Shown piece by piece: positions 45,901 to 54,924 of a DNA stretch of 64,000 nucleotides. The DNA comes from Fodinibius halophilus (GTDB taxonomy: Bacteria; Bacteroidota; Rhodothermia; Balneolales; Balneolaceae): assembly GCF_011059105.1 (NCBI RefSeq), contig NZ_JAALLS010000014.1, positions 1 through 64,000 of the forward strand, given 5' to 3'. Below the pieces are notes generated by a model. That model did no database searches and was not told the origin of the DNA. It saw nothing but the letters and a program-made list of their open reading frames with translations. Position 1 is the stretch's first letter; every line of letters begins with the position of its first letter. Both the position numbers and the translations under genes were made by a program.

Positions 45901-48900
45901 AAGCTACGGGCTCCGTGACCCCGGGTGCCGCAGTGAGATCACCGTCATTGTTTTTATCTTCTCTTGAAACCGTTACCTCATATGTTTTGGTGCTTCCGTC
46001 TTCGGCCGTTACAATGACATTGACCGTATTTGAACCATAACTTAGCGGTATGGGATTAGAAGCCTGACCGCTGGGTACTACTAGCCCATTAACCGTAACG
46101 GTGGCATTGTCGTCAGCAAGGGTAGGGGAAGTGGTAACGGAGGTGACGCTTGCTGGGACCGAAACCGTATAATTTGTAGTATTGGAGGCGAAGGTCGGAT
46201 TGGGGGTGCCATTAGAGAATGAAAGCGCCGATAGGTTTTTATTTTGGCTCAATACATATTTTCCGGGAGGTGGATCCTGGGCCGTTGACTGCAGGTACGG
46301 GTACGAGATGGTGCCGCTAGATGGCTTTTCGATCTGCCAAGTTGAGCTGAAATCCCATCCCGCTGCGGTGAAAGTTGTTTGATCTTTCATCTCGGAAGTG
46401 GGCTTTCCGGTTCCTCCGGCACTGGTAGCATAGCTGCTGGTTTCGGTATCCCAAAAAGAGTTTGTGATATCCTTTTCAGAAGCTTGGTTACGGCCAATAA
46501 AACCACCCACATCTGTTTGCTGGGATGTATTGTAACTTATCTTAGCCGTTGAAAATGATTTATCTACCGAGCCATTGCTGGTGTTAGTACCAATAAGTCC
46601 TCCGACATATTGTTGTGTGGCGGTTACATCCCCAAGAACATAGGACTGATTAATACTGCCTCCATTTTTACCAACCAAACCACCAGTGTTATTAGCTCCG
46701 TTGATGGTTCCTGTGGCATAAGATTGGGTTACTGTCCCGTTTTGCAGTTGCCCAACCAGCCCGCCGGTATTTAAAAGCCCCTCAATACTTCCTGCTACAG
46801 ATACCGTTTGAATAGTACCACTACTTTGACCAGATAAAATGCCGACGAAATGCTGACCTGTTATATCAGCGTTTTGAATAGTCAGCTCTTTGAGGCTTCC
46901 ACTTATTTTTGCAAATAACCCTACATGCTGGGTGTTATTTGTTGATGTTTTTTCGATTGTCAGGTTGCTAATAGTGTGGCTATTTCCATTATACTGGCCG
47001 CTAAATGCCGTTGAGTTTGCACCATCAGAACCGGTATCCCAGCCAATGGGGTCCCAGTTGGTGTAGCCGGATAAGTCAATATCGGCAGTCTGGATAAAAT
47101 AGTTATCAAGGAAGTCTCGTACTTCATTAAGTTGGTCAGCCGTAGCTACCTGGTAAGGGTTTGCTTGCGTGCCGCTGCCACCGGCAAAAGGAGAAGCGAC
47201 GAGGCTGAAAGCATTTTGTGCAGCTGTGCCGGCCACGTTTCCGTCATTAGGGGTGATCTCAAAACGGATGTATTTATGGGCATCGTCGGGAGCCAGCGTA
47301 TAGGTTTGGGCAGTGGCTCCGGCAATAGCTATCTGGTTAGTGCCAGAGGCATCGTCGGCCCGGTACCATTGGTAGGTACTGCCACTTTCGGTATCTCCGT
47401 CGCGGTCGCTAAAGTCGTAACTGCTGGTAAGTTCTTGGCCAACAATCATGGAGCCGGAGAAGGTAACATTTGCAACGGTTGGAGTATTATTGTTTTTGTA
47501 GATTAGGCTCTGGATAGTACTCCCATCGGTGCCGGCAATGATCAGGTCGAGGTCACCGTCGTTGTCAAAATCGCCCAGATCGGCCGCGCCATTGATAACC
47601 CCGGTAAGTCCGGCGCTAATGTTAGAAAAGTTGCTATTTTCATTTTCGTAAATGAGGCTTTGCGAATTGTTCCCGTCGTTACCGGTGATGAGTAGGTCAA
47701 GATCACCGTCACCGTCTAGGTCACCCCAGTTAACAGAGCTGTTATATACTCCGGTAAGACCGGCATTGATGGTGGAGAAGGTGCCGTCTCCATTATTTTC
47801 GTAAATAAGACTTTGGAGACTGCCACTGCTATTGTCACCAGTGAGGATGAGGTCGAGATCACCGTCACCGTCAAAGTCGCCCCATTCGCCGTCGCCAATA
47901 CCAATTCCGGTGAGTCCAGCGCCGAGTTTGGAGAAGCTGCCGCCGTCATTTTCATAAATAAAGCTTTGGGGACCACTGCCATCACTGCCGGTGATGAGTA
48001 GGTCAAGATCGCCGTCGCCGTCGAAATCTCCCCAGTCGGCGGAGCCATGCTGGAGCCCGGTGAGTCCGGCACCGATAGTGGAAAAGCTGCCGCCGTTATT
48101 TTCATAAATAAGGCTTTGGGGACCAACGCCATTATTACCGGTGATGGCCAGGTCGAGGTCACCGTCGCCGTCAAAATCTCCCCAGTCGGCCGAACTAGCA
48201 AAGAGGCCGGTAAGGCCGGCCCCGATGTCAGAGAAGGTGCCATCGCCATTATTTTCGTAGATGAGGCTTTTTGGACTGGTGCCATCGTCGCCTGTGATGA
48301 CTAGATCGAGGTCGTCGTCGCCGTCAAAGTCGCCCCACTTAGCTGAGCCTCGGGAGAGCCCGGTAAGCCCGGCATTGATATCGGTGAAGGTGCCGTCACC
48401 GTTATTTCGATATATGAGGCTTTGAGGGCCGCTGCCATTATTGCCGGTAATAGCGATGTCGAGGTCGCCGTCATTATCAAAGTCGCCCCAATCAGCTGAA
48501 CTTTCATAGACGTTGGTGAGCCCGGCCGAGACTTCAATAAAATTGTCGCCACCGCGGTCCACAATGCTGAAGAGATCGGTAGTGGTTGCATTGGTGCCAT
48601 CGTAAGCTCGTTGTACTTTAATATGGTATTGCCCGGCCTCCAGACCTGACGGAACTGTGGTGGTGAGAATACCGCCCGTCAGCCCGGTTGGGGGAGCAGT
48701 GGTACCGCTTCCGCCGCCTGCGGGTACAAAGGTAGTGGTATGGTCAGAGGCGTTGGGGTCAAAACCGCTTCCCAGGATATCTACTTCGGTGCCCGGGGCC
48801 CCGGAAGACTGTTGGGTACCGGTAAGTTGCAAATCACTTGGTTGAACCTGTTGGAAGGTACTCTTCCCGGCTGTGCCGGCCACGTTTCCGTCATTGGGGA

Positions 48901-50611
48901 TGACCTCAAACCGGATATGTTTTCTGGCATCATTAGAGGTGAGAGTATAGGTTTGACCATTAGCACCGGTAATGGCTGTTTCGTTAGTGCCGCTGGTATC
49001 GTCGGCCCGGTACCATTGGTAGGTACTGCCACTTTCGGTATCTCCATCTTGGTCAGTATAGTCATAGTTGCCGATAAGTTGTTGGCCGATATCTAGGGAG
49101 CCGGAGATAGTAATATTTGCAGCAGAGGGGGCATTGTTGTTTTCATAAATCAGGCTTTGGAAGCCATTGTCACCATTGCCATTGACGGCTATGTCAAGGT
49201 CGCCGTCGCCGTCAAAATCGCCCCAGTCTGATGACCCTCGATATAGTCCGGTAATTCCAGCGCCCATGTCTGAGAAGTTACCATTGCCGTTGTTTTTGTA
49301 GATTATTTGGGCGCCATTGAAACCACCTGTAATGATGAGATCCAGGTCACCATCACCATCATAATCGCCCCAGTTTGATGAACCTCGAGATAGTCCTGTA
49401 AGTCCGGCGCCGATATCAGTGAAGGTGCCATTGCCATTGTTTTCGTAGATAAGACTTTGATCGTTATTATTGTTATCGAGGCCCGTGATGAGCAGGTCGA
49501 GGTCACTGTCATTGTCAAAGTCACCCCAGTTCGCTGCTCCAGTGCTGAGACCTGTGAGGCCGGCGCCAATATCTGAGAAGTTGCCATTCCCATCATTTTC
49601 ATAAATCAGGCTTTGGTAAGTGCCGCTGTTAAGGTAACCGATAATGAGGAGATCGAGGTCGCCGTCACCATCGTAATCACCCCAGTCTGCTGAGCTGAGT
49701 AAGACTTTGGTGATTCCTGCACCGATAGGAGAAAAATTACCGTTCCCATTATTTTCGTAGATCAGGCTTTGGGGGGCATAACTGTTATCTGCACCGGTGA
49801 TGAGGAGGTCAAGATCGCCATCGCCGTCAAAATCGCCCCAGTCTGATGACCCTCGAAATAGTCCTGTAAGTCCTGCATTGATGTTTGAAAAATTACCGCT
49901 TCCGTCATTTTCATAGATTAGGCTGCGCGGGACATCATTAATATCCATGCCAGTAATGATGAGATCCAGGTCACCGTCATTATCGTAATCGCCCCAGTTG
50001 GCCGAGCTGTACTGGAGCCCGGTGAGTCCGGCTCCTATAGTGGAAAAGCTACCGTCGTCATTTTCATAAATAAAGCTTTGGGGTCCACTGCCATTACGCC
50101 CGGTCATTAGTAGGTCGAGGTCCCCATCCCCGTCGTAATCGCCCCAGTCCATAGCGCTGCGAAAGAGTCCGGTAAGTCCTGCCCCAATGTCGAAGAAATT
50201 ATCTCCGCCACGATCCACCACGTTATACAGATCCGTTGTGGTGGCGGTTATCCCGTCGGAGGCCCGTTGTAACTGAATATGATAGGGACCCGCAGCCAGC
50301 CCTGCTGGTACGTGAGCAGTAATGATGTTGCCGGTGAGCCTGGTTGGATTAGCTGTTGTTCCAGCCCCTCCGCCAACCGGTATAAAAGTAATGGTATGGT
50401 CGGAGGCATTTGCATCGAAACCGCTGCCCATGATATCTACTTTGGTGCCCGGGGCCCCGGACGATTGCTGGGTGCTGCTGACAGTAAGCTGGCCCAGGCT
50501 AATATGGGATAGCCCAAGCAGCATCAGTAGGAGGATGCCCAGGCATTTAATGAGACGTTGTTTCTTAACGGACTGCTGTTTCACGAGACTGTTTGTCTTA
50601 GGTATTTGCAT
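42953..50611 (-). CDS. Giant type IX-secreted multidomain surface protein
   Basis: 2552 residues. A signal peptide ends near LGQ (about 40). Two near-duplicate modules follow (about 40-580 and 587-1130). Each has an IPT/TIG-like domain (QQSSGAPGT, GSGFD), seven VCBS/FG-GAP repeats of the form WGDxDGDGDLDLLITG, and an Ig-like domain (YQWYRADD, IRFEV). Then come a GLUG region (about 1150-1400), a cadherin-like sandwich (about 1460-1550), sandwich domains to about 1835, three fibronectin-III-like domains (about 1840-2110) and a globular part with GKGYWVLSK and GWNIISTPFN. The C-terminus carries the sorting domain LNQNYPNPFNPQTTIRFGLN ... TYFYRI ending ITKKMTLIK. It is expected to be secreted and anchored for adhesion or binding. 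The ligand is unknown. Confidence 0.93.
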   Translation of the reverse strand: MQIPKTNSLVKQQSVKKQRLIKCLGILLLMLLGLSHISLGQLTVSSTQQSSGAPGTKVDIMGSGFDANASDHTITFIPVGGGAGTTANPTRLTGNIITAHVPAGLAAGPYHIQLQRASDGITATTTDLYNVVDRGGDNFFDIGAGLTGLFRSAMDWGDYDGDGDLDLLMTGRNGSGPQSFIYENDDGSFSTIGAGLTGLQYSSANWGDYDNDGDLDLIITGMDINDVPRSLIYENDGSGNFSNINAGLTGLFRGSSDWGDFDGDGDLDLLITGADNSYAPQSLIYENNGNGNFSPIGAGITKVLLSSADWGDYDGDGDLDLLIIGYLNSGTYQSLIYENDGNGNFSDIGAGLTGLSTGAANWGDFDNDSDLDLLITGLDNNNNDQSLIYENNGNGTFTDIGAGLTGLSRGSSNWGDYDGDGDLDLIITGGFNGAQIIYKNNGNGNFSDMGAGITGLYRGSSDWGDFDGDGDLDIAVNGNGDNGFQSLIYENNNAPSAANITISGSLDIGQQLIGNYDYTDQDGDTESGSTYQWYRADDTSGTNETAITGANGQTYTLTSNDARKHIRFEVIPNDGNVAGTAGKSTFQQVQPSDLQLTGTQQSSGAPGTEVDILGSGFDPNASDHTTTFVPAGGGSGTTAPPTGLTGGILTTTVPSGLEAGQYHIKVQRAYDGTNATTTDLFSIVDRGGDNFIEVSAGLTNVYESSADWGDFDNDGDLDIAITGNNGSGPQSLIYRNNGDGTFTDINAGLTGLSRGSAKWGDFDGDDDLDLVITGDDGTSPKSLIYENNGDGTFSDIGAGLTGLFASSADWGDFDGDGDLDLAITGNNGVGPQSLIYENNGGSFSTIGAGLTGLQHGSADWGDFDGDGDLDLLITGSDGSGPQSFIYENDGGSFSKLGAGLTGIGIGDGEWGDFDGDGDLDLILTGDNSSGSLQSLIYENNGDGTFSTINAGLTGVYNSSVNWGDLDGDGDLDLLITGNDGNNSQSLIYENENSNFSNISAGLTGVINGAADLGDFDNDGDLDLIIAGTDGSTIQSLIYKNNNTPTVANVTFSGSMIVGQELTSSYDFSDRDGDTESGSTYQWYRADDASGTNQIAIAGATAQTYTLAPDDAHKYIRFEITPNDGNVAGTAAQNAFSLVASPFAGGSGTQANPYQVATADQLNEVRDFLDNYFIQTADIDLSGYTNWDPIGWDTGSDGANSTAFSGQYNGNSHTISNLTIEKTSTNNTQHVGLFAKISGSLKELTIQNADITGQHFVGILSGQSSGTIQTVSVAGSIEGLLNTGGLVGQLQNGTVTQSYATGTINGANNTGGLVGKNGGSINQSYVLGDVTATQQYVGGLIGTNTSNGSVDKSFSTAKISYNTSQQTDVGGFIGRNQASEKDITNSFWDTETSSYATSAGGTGKPTSEMKDQTTFTAAGWDFSSTWQIEKPSSGTISYPYLQSTAQDPPPGKYVLSQNKNLSALSFSNGTPNPTFASNTTNYTVSVPASVTSVTTSPTLADDNATVTVNGLVVPSGQASNPIPLSYGSNTVNVIVTAEDGSTKTYEVTVSREDKNNDGDLTAAPGVTEPVALRSTVNTKTESLDIFDFNLVDGGSDDGLPLGITAIELHVSGTADPNKITFSLNGPDTTNVTGTFDSNASTLTFSGLSLSISEGGSEVYTVDAHYSATTGLTDGQTIILSVDGDSDLTVDGTGTQMGKTTTINNGIGSTTAVEATQLVFTTQPSDFVSGSPLATPPAITAQDVFGNTDTDFSQAVELTLTDANGTLNSISSNNDEDSSIKQATATLIKGTVTFSGLTFDYVTPNFSEETIAINVSAQGLPGTKSDPIIAKSAIPDKVLLANPGKATVNISLLPTLQWQKPYGAKSYELQLATNSTFSADKLIIDYSGIQDTTHHIQNKLQNATTYYWRVRASNSTGNSKWSETFKFSTIPDVPAKPTLQAPEDGKNNIILTPQLQWQAVDNATTYKVEISQGGNFSAPVAQTETTSLSFTPKASLHHATSYSWRVQAINVGGNSNWAGPYEFMTKSISPTLAFPTNNENKISIAPTLSWNSDYQDGKYRLQLATDSQMQELVLDSLVSAKKLSVAGLQSGSTYYWRVRTESPSTSNWSSPDQFQTRGAEQLQLSTEITFDTSTGSRGSDEKWDSYDYQLIGLPVAKSIPVEQLFDGEYGTEWKVFEDDGTQKDFLHEHTQDNPLSFTTGKGYWVLSKKPLKINEQQPPVPVSKNDTYAITLTPGWNIISTPFNRSVNWQQVQTFNGLSTNLYNYEGSYLNSKKMDPFKAYYVYNDKNTDVMLSVPYTSLDKREPPTKKELAKKANPQKVNITITSKRQQTNTLLSIRYVDDLPRQKEVTRYYPPLQLSKFGAAFINKDNRNRNRLLQTVGDTYEQEKNHYQIEVKSSPQDLLTWKVHMSGLEQSTSVLIVDSEEGRTKILNHDQEYNFITGNGKKTFDIYTGSENILKGIAESLAPQQITLNQNYPNPFNPQTTIRFGLNKKADVQLAVYDILGRKIHTLIDENRSAGWYEIPFDGSRLASGTYFYRIVIGQQVITKKMTLIK
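47490..48540 (-). repeat. VCBS repeat array, module B (seven units)
   Basis: Seven tandem units of about 150 bp within the giant gene, each encoding (N/T)FSxIxAGLTGxxxxSxDWGDFDGDGDLDLxITG (one unit per propeller blade). The unit order parallels module A at 49150-50200, about 1660 bp away, indicating an internal duplication. Confidence 0.85.
49150..50200 (-). repeat. VCBS repeat array, module A (seven units)
   Basis: Seven tandem units of about 150 bp with the same WGDxDGDGDLDLL core, preceded by the IPT/TIG domain at the N-terminus. Seven units are the right number for one closed beta-propeller. The duplicate is at 47490-48540. Confidence 0.85.
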
Positions 50612-51054
50612 GGGGGGGCAGAATAGTGATACTTGTTAAAATGAAACGGGGTACAAGACAGTGGGGATGGGATATTGCCGGGTAATTCGACAGGTATTAA
50701 CATTTAAACTGCTTTGCTGTCTATAAGTTATAGAACAGCAGCGACGAAATGCATAATGCCATTAATTTGGGCATTGTAATTCTCCAATATCCACTGACTA
50801 TTATTTAATGTATGTGATATTTTGTGATAAACGGGCTGTTTCGCACTACGAATCAGATCAGTAAATGGCCCTTTTTTGAGCTAAAAATGTAAGCCAATCT
50901 CTCTTGATCAGGAAGTAAAAATGCGAACGGACCGGCTATGTTAATAGCTTTTAATGTTTGGTATGGCAAGAGATGGTAATGCAGAGTAAGCCTCTGTCAA
51001 TGTAGGGGGGGATTATCTATGGTTTTATTGAGGAAAACTCGAATAATTAATAGA
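50612..51054. other. Promoter and intergenic region upstream of the giant gene
   Basis: No gene. It must hold the promoter of the giant operon. It includes the duplicated 3' flank of the AraC gene (50912-50939 and around 51003), interrupted on its right by a miniature element. Confidence 0.55.
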
Positions 51055-51181
51055 GGGCTTTGCAAAACCTTTGATTTCGTCATTCTGAGCTTGTCGAAGA
51101 ATCTCCAGTATCCATCTGCTGCCGTTGAAAGGGAGATCCTTCATTACATTCAGGATGACTGCCTGGTTTTGCAAAGGTCCC
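51055..51181. mobile_element. MITE-like element, 127 bp (inverted orientation)
   Basis: Same 127-bp element as at 36236-36362 and 63718-63844, here in the opposite orientation: it starts GGGCTTTGCAAAACC and ends GGTTTTGCAAAGGTCCC. Flanks are TAATAGA on the left and TAATAAC on the right, an imperfect trace of a 7-bp duplication. It lies in the duplicated 3' flank of the second AraC gene, where the first copy has no element. Confidence 0.87.
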
Positions 51182-51202
51182 TAATAACGAATTGAACTAA
51201 TT

Positions 51203-52039
51203 TTATGGGTGAAAGGTGTTTTCCGAATCGGTGCGCATGATGCGAGAAAAGGCGATCTTAAACAGATTATCCTCGTCACCGGTAAGTACACTCAGATCGT
51301 TACTATGATACTTTTTAAATTTCTTCATGAAGTGTGAGCGGTCGTAATAGCCAAATTTCACCAGGATATCGTTGACGGGCTCTGTGCCCTCAGCAATTTG
51401 GGCGCAAGTAAAATTGAAGCGAACCTGGCGAATGAATTGGCCGGGCGTAAAGCCAATATGTTTTTTGAACTTCTTTTCGAGGTAGCGGCGGCTGATATCC
51501 TCATGCTCACAGAGCTCCTGTACTTTAAGGATACCCTGCTTTTCGTAGATCAGGTCAATGATCACGTCAATATGATTGTATTTCGGAGATACCGGCAGCA
51601 TCTGTAGTATGAAATTTTCCAAGAGATCAAAGCGCTCTTCGGTATCCTCAAGTTCAAGCATACGGTCACGAAGTTGGTCTGCTTTGTCACCCATAACTTC
51701 ATCAAGTCGAATAAAATCGTTTTGAATCTCAGCCAGATAGGTATCAAAGAGCTTATAGGTGGCTGTAGGTCGCAGGGCAATACCGTAATATTGCAAGGGA
51801 ATATCACTGTCAAAAGAAAAGGTGGGGAAGTACTGCCCACCCAGCGCATATTTGGGAAAGGGTCGGATGCCGTTAATGCCTTTAATTCGGGGATTCCCCT
51901 TCATCACCACGCTTATGGTTCCCATGCCGATGGGGATTACCTGGTTATCCTCAAAGGTGCTGGCATGCGGAATATCAATTTCATACATGCGTTCTACGAT
52001 ATGAGAAAGTTCCTTTGATGCTACCCTATGCTGATGCAT
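51203..52039 (-). CDS. AraC family transcriptional regulator, paralogue 2
   Basis: A 278-residue AraC regulator, gap-free paralogue of the one at 40685-41521. The DNA-binding half is almost unchanged (EDISRRYLEKKF, GFTPGQFIRQVRFNFTCAQI, FGYYDRSHFMK, FSRIMRTDSEN), while the N-terminal sensor half differs much more. This suggests similar DNA targets but possibly different signals. It lies just upstream of the giant-protein operon, separated from it by the miniature element. The upstream sequences of the two copies also share AATTAAAAAAG and GCAA(A/T)A tracts, consistent with duplication of the whole gene. Confidence 0.92.
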   Translation of the reverse strand: MHQHRVASKELSHIVERMYEIDIPHASTFEDNQVIPIGMGTISVVMKGNPRIKGINGIRPFPKYALGGQYFPTFSFDSDIPLQYYGIALRPTATYKLFDTYLAEIQNDFIRLDEVMGDKADQLRDRMLELEDTEERFDLLENFILQMLPVSPKYNHIDVIIDLIYEKQGILKVQELCEHEDISRRYLEKKFKKHIGFTPGQFIRQVRFNFTCAQIAEGTEPVNDILVKFGYYDRSHFMKKFKKYHSNDLSVLTGDEDNLFKIAFSRIMRTDSENTFHP

Positions 52040-52263
52040 GCTACCCTTTAATTTGCAGTAAATGATATGTTTGCCTAACGCTCCTTTTGTTCTTGATCAT
52101 AACTAATTAAAAAAGGTTGTTATTGGCAAATAGGTATTTATAAGTGAATATTGATAGATATTTATTTAGAGCATGTCAGCAGATAGAGAAAGTGACAGAA
52201 TATTGTTAAATACTACCCAAAGCAGATATCATAAAGATAAATTCTAAGTTTATTGTTTTACCG

Positions 52264-53247
52264 ATGGAATACACGAAAGTAAGCGATCTCGATTTCGAAA
52301 TATCCAGGATAACACTGGGAACCTGGGCCATTGGCGGATGGCAATGGGGCGGCACGGATGAGCAACAGTCTGTTGATACCGTGCTTGAAGCATTAGAAAT
52401 GGGGGTGTCAACGATTGATACGGCTCCCATATACGGCTTTGGTAAAAGCGAGGAGTTGGTCGGCCGGGCTGTAAAGGAATTTGGCAATCGGGAAGAGGTT
52501 CAGATTGCTACCAAGTTTGGACTGCAGTGGGATGATGATGAAAACGTACGGCGAAACTCCTCTCGCGAACGTATCCTCAAAGAGTTTAATGATTCGCTGC
52601 GGCGGTTGCAGACCGATTATATCGATATCTATCAAATTCACTGGCCCGACCTGCAGACCAATTTCAGGGAGACGGCCAACACCTTGCTGCAGCTCTTGGA
52701 CAGTGGAAAGATTAAAGCTATAGGCGTTTCGAATTTTTCGGTGGAGCAGATGGAGGAGTTTCAGCAGTATGCCCCCATCCATGTGGCGCAGCCGCCCTAT
52801 AATCTGTTTGAGCGGGGCATTGAACATGATCTGCTGCCGTATTGTAATGAGCATAATATCTCGTTACTGACTTACGGCGCGCTGTGCCGGGGGCTGTTGA
52901 GCGGTAAGATGGATGAGGATCAGGAGTTCCAGAAGGGTGACCTGCGTAGAAATACCGATCCGAAGTTTCAGGGTGACGTCTTTAAAAATCATTTGGATGC
53001 GGTCGAAAAACTGAAAGAGTATGCTGCTGAAGAACTGGACAGGAGTGTGCTTGGCTTAGCTGTACGCTGGATTTTACATAAAGGAGTGGATTCGGCCATC
53101 TGGGGTGCCCGCCGACCGGAACAAGTTACTTTTGACGAAGCCACCGGCTGGGAGTTGACGGCAGATCAGGTAAAAGAGATCGAAACTATTGTTGAGGAAA
53201 TGGTAGAAGACCCCGTGAGTCCGGCATTTATGGCGCCGCCGGAGTAA
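52264..53247 (+). CDS. Aldo/keto reductase
   Basis: A 327-residue NAD(P)H-dependent aldo/keto reductase. It has LGTWAIGGWQWGG near the N-terminus, catalytic Asp and Tyr in IDTAPIYGFGKSEELVGRA, Lys in IATKFGL, and His in DIYQIHWPD. The C-terminal cofactor site is WGARRPEQV. It is distant from the reductase at 35065 (different group, resembling bacterial AKR11/general-stress types). It stands alone, divergent from AraC paralogue 2 with a 224-bp gap. Confidence 0.92.
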   Translation: MEYTKVSDLDFEISRITLGTWAIGGWQWGGTDEQQSVDTVLEALEMGVSTIDTAPIYGFGKSEELVGRAVKEFGNREEVQIATKFGLQWDDDENVRRNSSRERILKEFNDSLRRLQTDYIDIYQIHWPDLQTNFRETANTLLQLLDSGKIKAIGVSNFSVEQMEEFQQYAPIHVAQPPYNLFERGIEHDLLPYCNEHNISLLTYGALCRGLLSGKMDEDQEFQKGDLRRNTDPKFQGDVFKNHLDAVEKLKEYAAEELDRSVLGLAVRWILHKGVDSAIWGARRPEQVTFDEATGWELTADQVKEIETIVEEMVEDPVSPAFMAPPE

Positions 53248-53299
53248 CAGAGGAGGTCTTCTCCATTCGCAGGTGCATACTGATCCCTGCCGTGATTCC

Positions 53300-53821
53300 T
53301 CAAAATTTGAAAATAGGGTGTGTTTGGTACGTCACTTCGATACCCTCTTTGGTATAAAATCGTTCTTTACGGTCGTGTCCGTCAATATGAAGCAGGGGTT
53401 GGCGGACATAGATTTTGCCCCCACATTTTTTGTGAATGAGATTTGTTTTTCTAGGGGTATTAAGCGTAAGCCTACCCGGGCCGACATCGATTTTGGGAAT
53501 CACCTGGAAATTATGGCTGCCGCATTCCAGGCATCGTGGCTGAGACTCCCTTTTTTCTAGCAGACTTGCCAGTTCAATCTGTTCGGCAAGGTAGCCGGTT
53601 GGAGCCGATTTCCCTTTTATTTGTTTTACCTTTTTATGTAGAGCTGTCTGATCCGGCAATATTTCCACTGCTGTAATACTTTCGCAGTTATAACACACAC
53701 CGGCCCTTCTTGGAATCGAAAAACGATAAGTACCAATCTGATAAAAGAAATCTCCCCATGTGCAGGTTGAAGAACCCTCCAGGTCACATCCGGAACACCA
53801 ATAATTATGGAATGCAGACAT
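53300..53821 (-). CDS. Zinc-ribbon-containing hypothetical protein
   Basis: A 173-residue cytoplasmic protein with three Cys pairs: YWCSGCDLEG at the N-terminus, GVCYNCESI, and RCLECGSHNF, plus HKKCGGKI. The arrangement suggests two zinc ribbons. No domain I can name follows. It is convergent with the aldo/keto reductase gene (52-bp gap) and probably monocistronic. Real because of the conserved-looking Cys pairs and length; function unknown. Confidence 0.7.
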   Translation of the reverse strand: MSAFHNYWCSGCDLEGSSTCTWGDFFYQIGTYRFSIPRRAGVCYNCESITAVEILPDQTALHKKVKQIKGKSAPTGYLAEQIELASLLEKRESQPRCLECGSHNFQVIPKIDVGPGRLTLNTPRKTNLIHKKCGGKIYVRQPLLHIDGHDRKERFYTKEGIEVTYQTHPIFKF

Positions 53822-54404
53822 GGTCGGTTCTATTGGTTATCAGTTGTAGTTGCAAAAAATATCATCGTAGTTGGGGAGGGAAGGCCGGAGCCGTGGTTAA
53901 AATTACTATGTTGTGAGTTTCTTGATGGTATGCCTGTTGCAAATTTTATAATCATCTTGCACGTGTTTTATTTAATGGCCGTCATTATATCCACTATAGG
54001 TTATCGGCAAAACCGAAATTTTGTTAAGGCCTGGATCAGGTGAATACATTTTTTAATGATCTTTTTTGGGGATTTATTAATGGGTAATCTGAATTCAATT
54101 AGCGAGTGTAACATGAAGGAGTTCTCCGGGAGATTTACTGAGGTCTCTCGTCAAGTGGTTTATATTATTTTGGTATATCCGAAAAAAACACTGAGATCAG
54201 CTAACAGGTGGTTCCAGTGCTTTAGTAATAACGCTTAAATTATCATCAGAAAATTCTCTTCTTTATGAAAAAAGAGGCCAAGATACGGTGCAAGACCAGG
54301 GGATTGGCAACCACCCCTAACCCCTCCTTGATAAGGAGGGGAATTTTGTAGCTGAGATGTAAAACTAATAGCACAATATATTTAAACAGGGCGCTATATC
54401 TTAT
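53822..54404. other. Gene-poor region
   Basis: About 580 bp with several short open frames, none with recognisable features. At 54312-54342 there is a CCCCTCCTTGATAAGGAGGGG hairpin (one base more than one turn of stem), the same kind of short repeat as CCCCCTTCGAAGGGGG near 57553. Confidence 0.4.
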
Positions 54405-54792
54405 TGTTGCTGTAGCCAATGGAGATGGCACATTTATTTCTCCTCCTCATGAAGGAGGAGACTAAGAGGAGGTTGAAAATAACGGGAGTTATGCTGCCAA
54501 CAGTCGAAAATCCTACACCTTCACTGCCGGCATGTTGCCCCACTCCTGTCCTCTCCCTACTGTTCGCAGGGAGAGGGACGCTTATCTACAATATGTGCTG
54601 GGTTTAAATGCGTGTATCCTTTTAGAGACACTCAGTTTAATTTCCAGCTGAATACTCAATAAAAAAGTCTCTTCCCCGATGTGTAGGGGAAGAACAAGAT
54701 GGGGTCAGAACCAACTCAATACTCACACTCTCAAAGTCTCACATCTCGTAGGCGAAGAACAAGATAGGGTCAGAAAATAGCAGCCAACCAAA
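54405..54792. repeat. Dispersed intergenic repeat, copy 2
   Basis: Related to 171-497 over the whole length, with the blocks in the same order: gatggcacatttatttctcc, the CTCCTCCTCATGAAGGAGGAG hairpin, CTCTCCCTACTGTTCGCAGG, and GTCTCTTCCCC...GGGGAAGAAC. The last block is present twice here (about 54665 and about 54735), an internal tandem duplication absent from copy 1. Confidence 0.75.
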
Positions 54793-54924
54793 GCCTTGGC
54801 ATAGGCTGATCTGCGGGGCATCTCTTTCAGCATCTCGATTTCCCAGACTTCTCTGAAATATTCGAGCATATTATATTGGCATAGCTATGCATCTAACAGT
54901 ATACTTTACAGGAGATAAGCAGCG

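Noticed and set aside
53807-54043. 78-codon plus-strand frame with a hydrophobic end
   Set aside because: Its first part is antisense to the start of the zinc-ribbon gene, and no ribosome-binding site precedes it.
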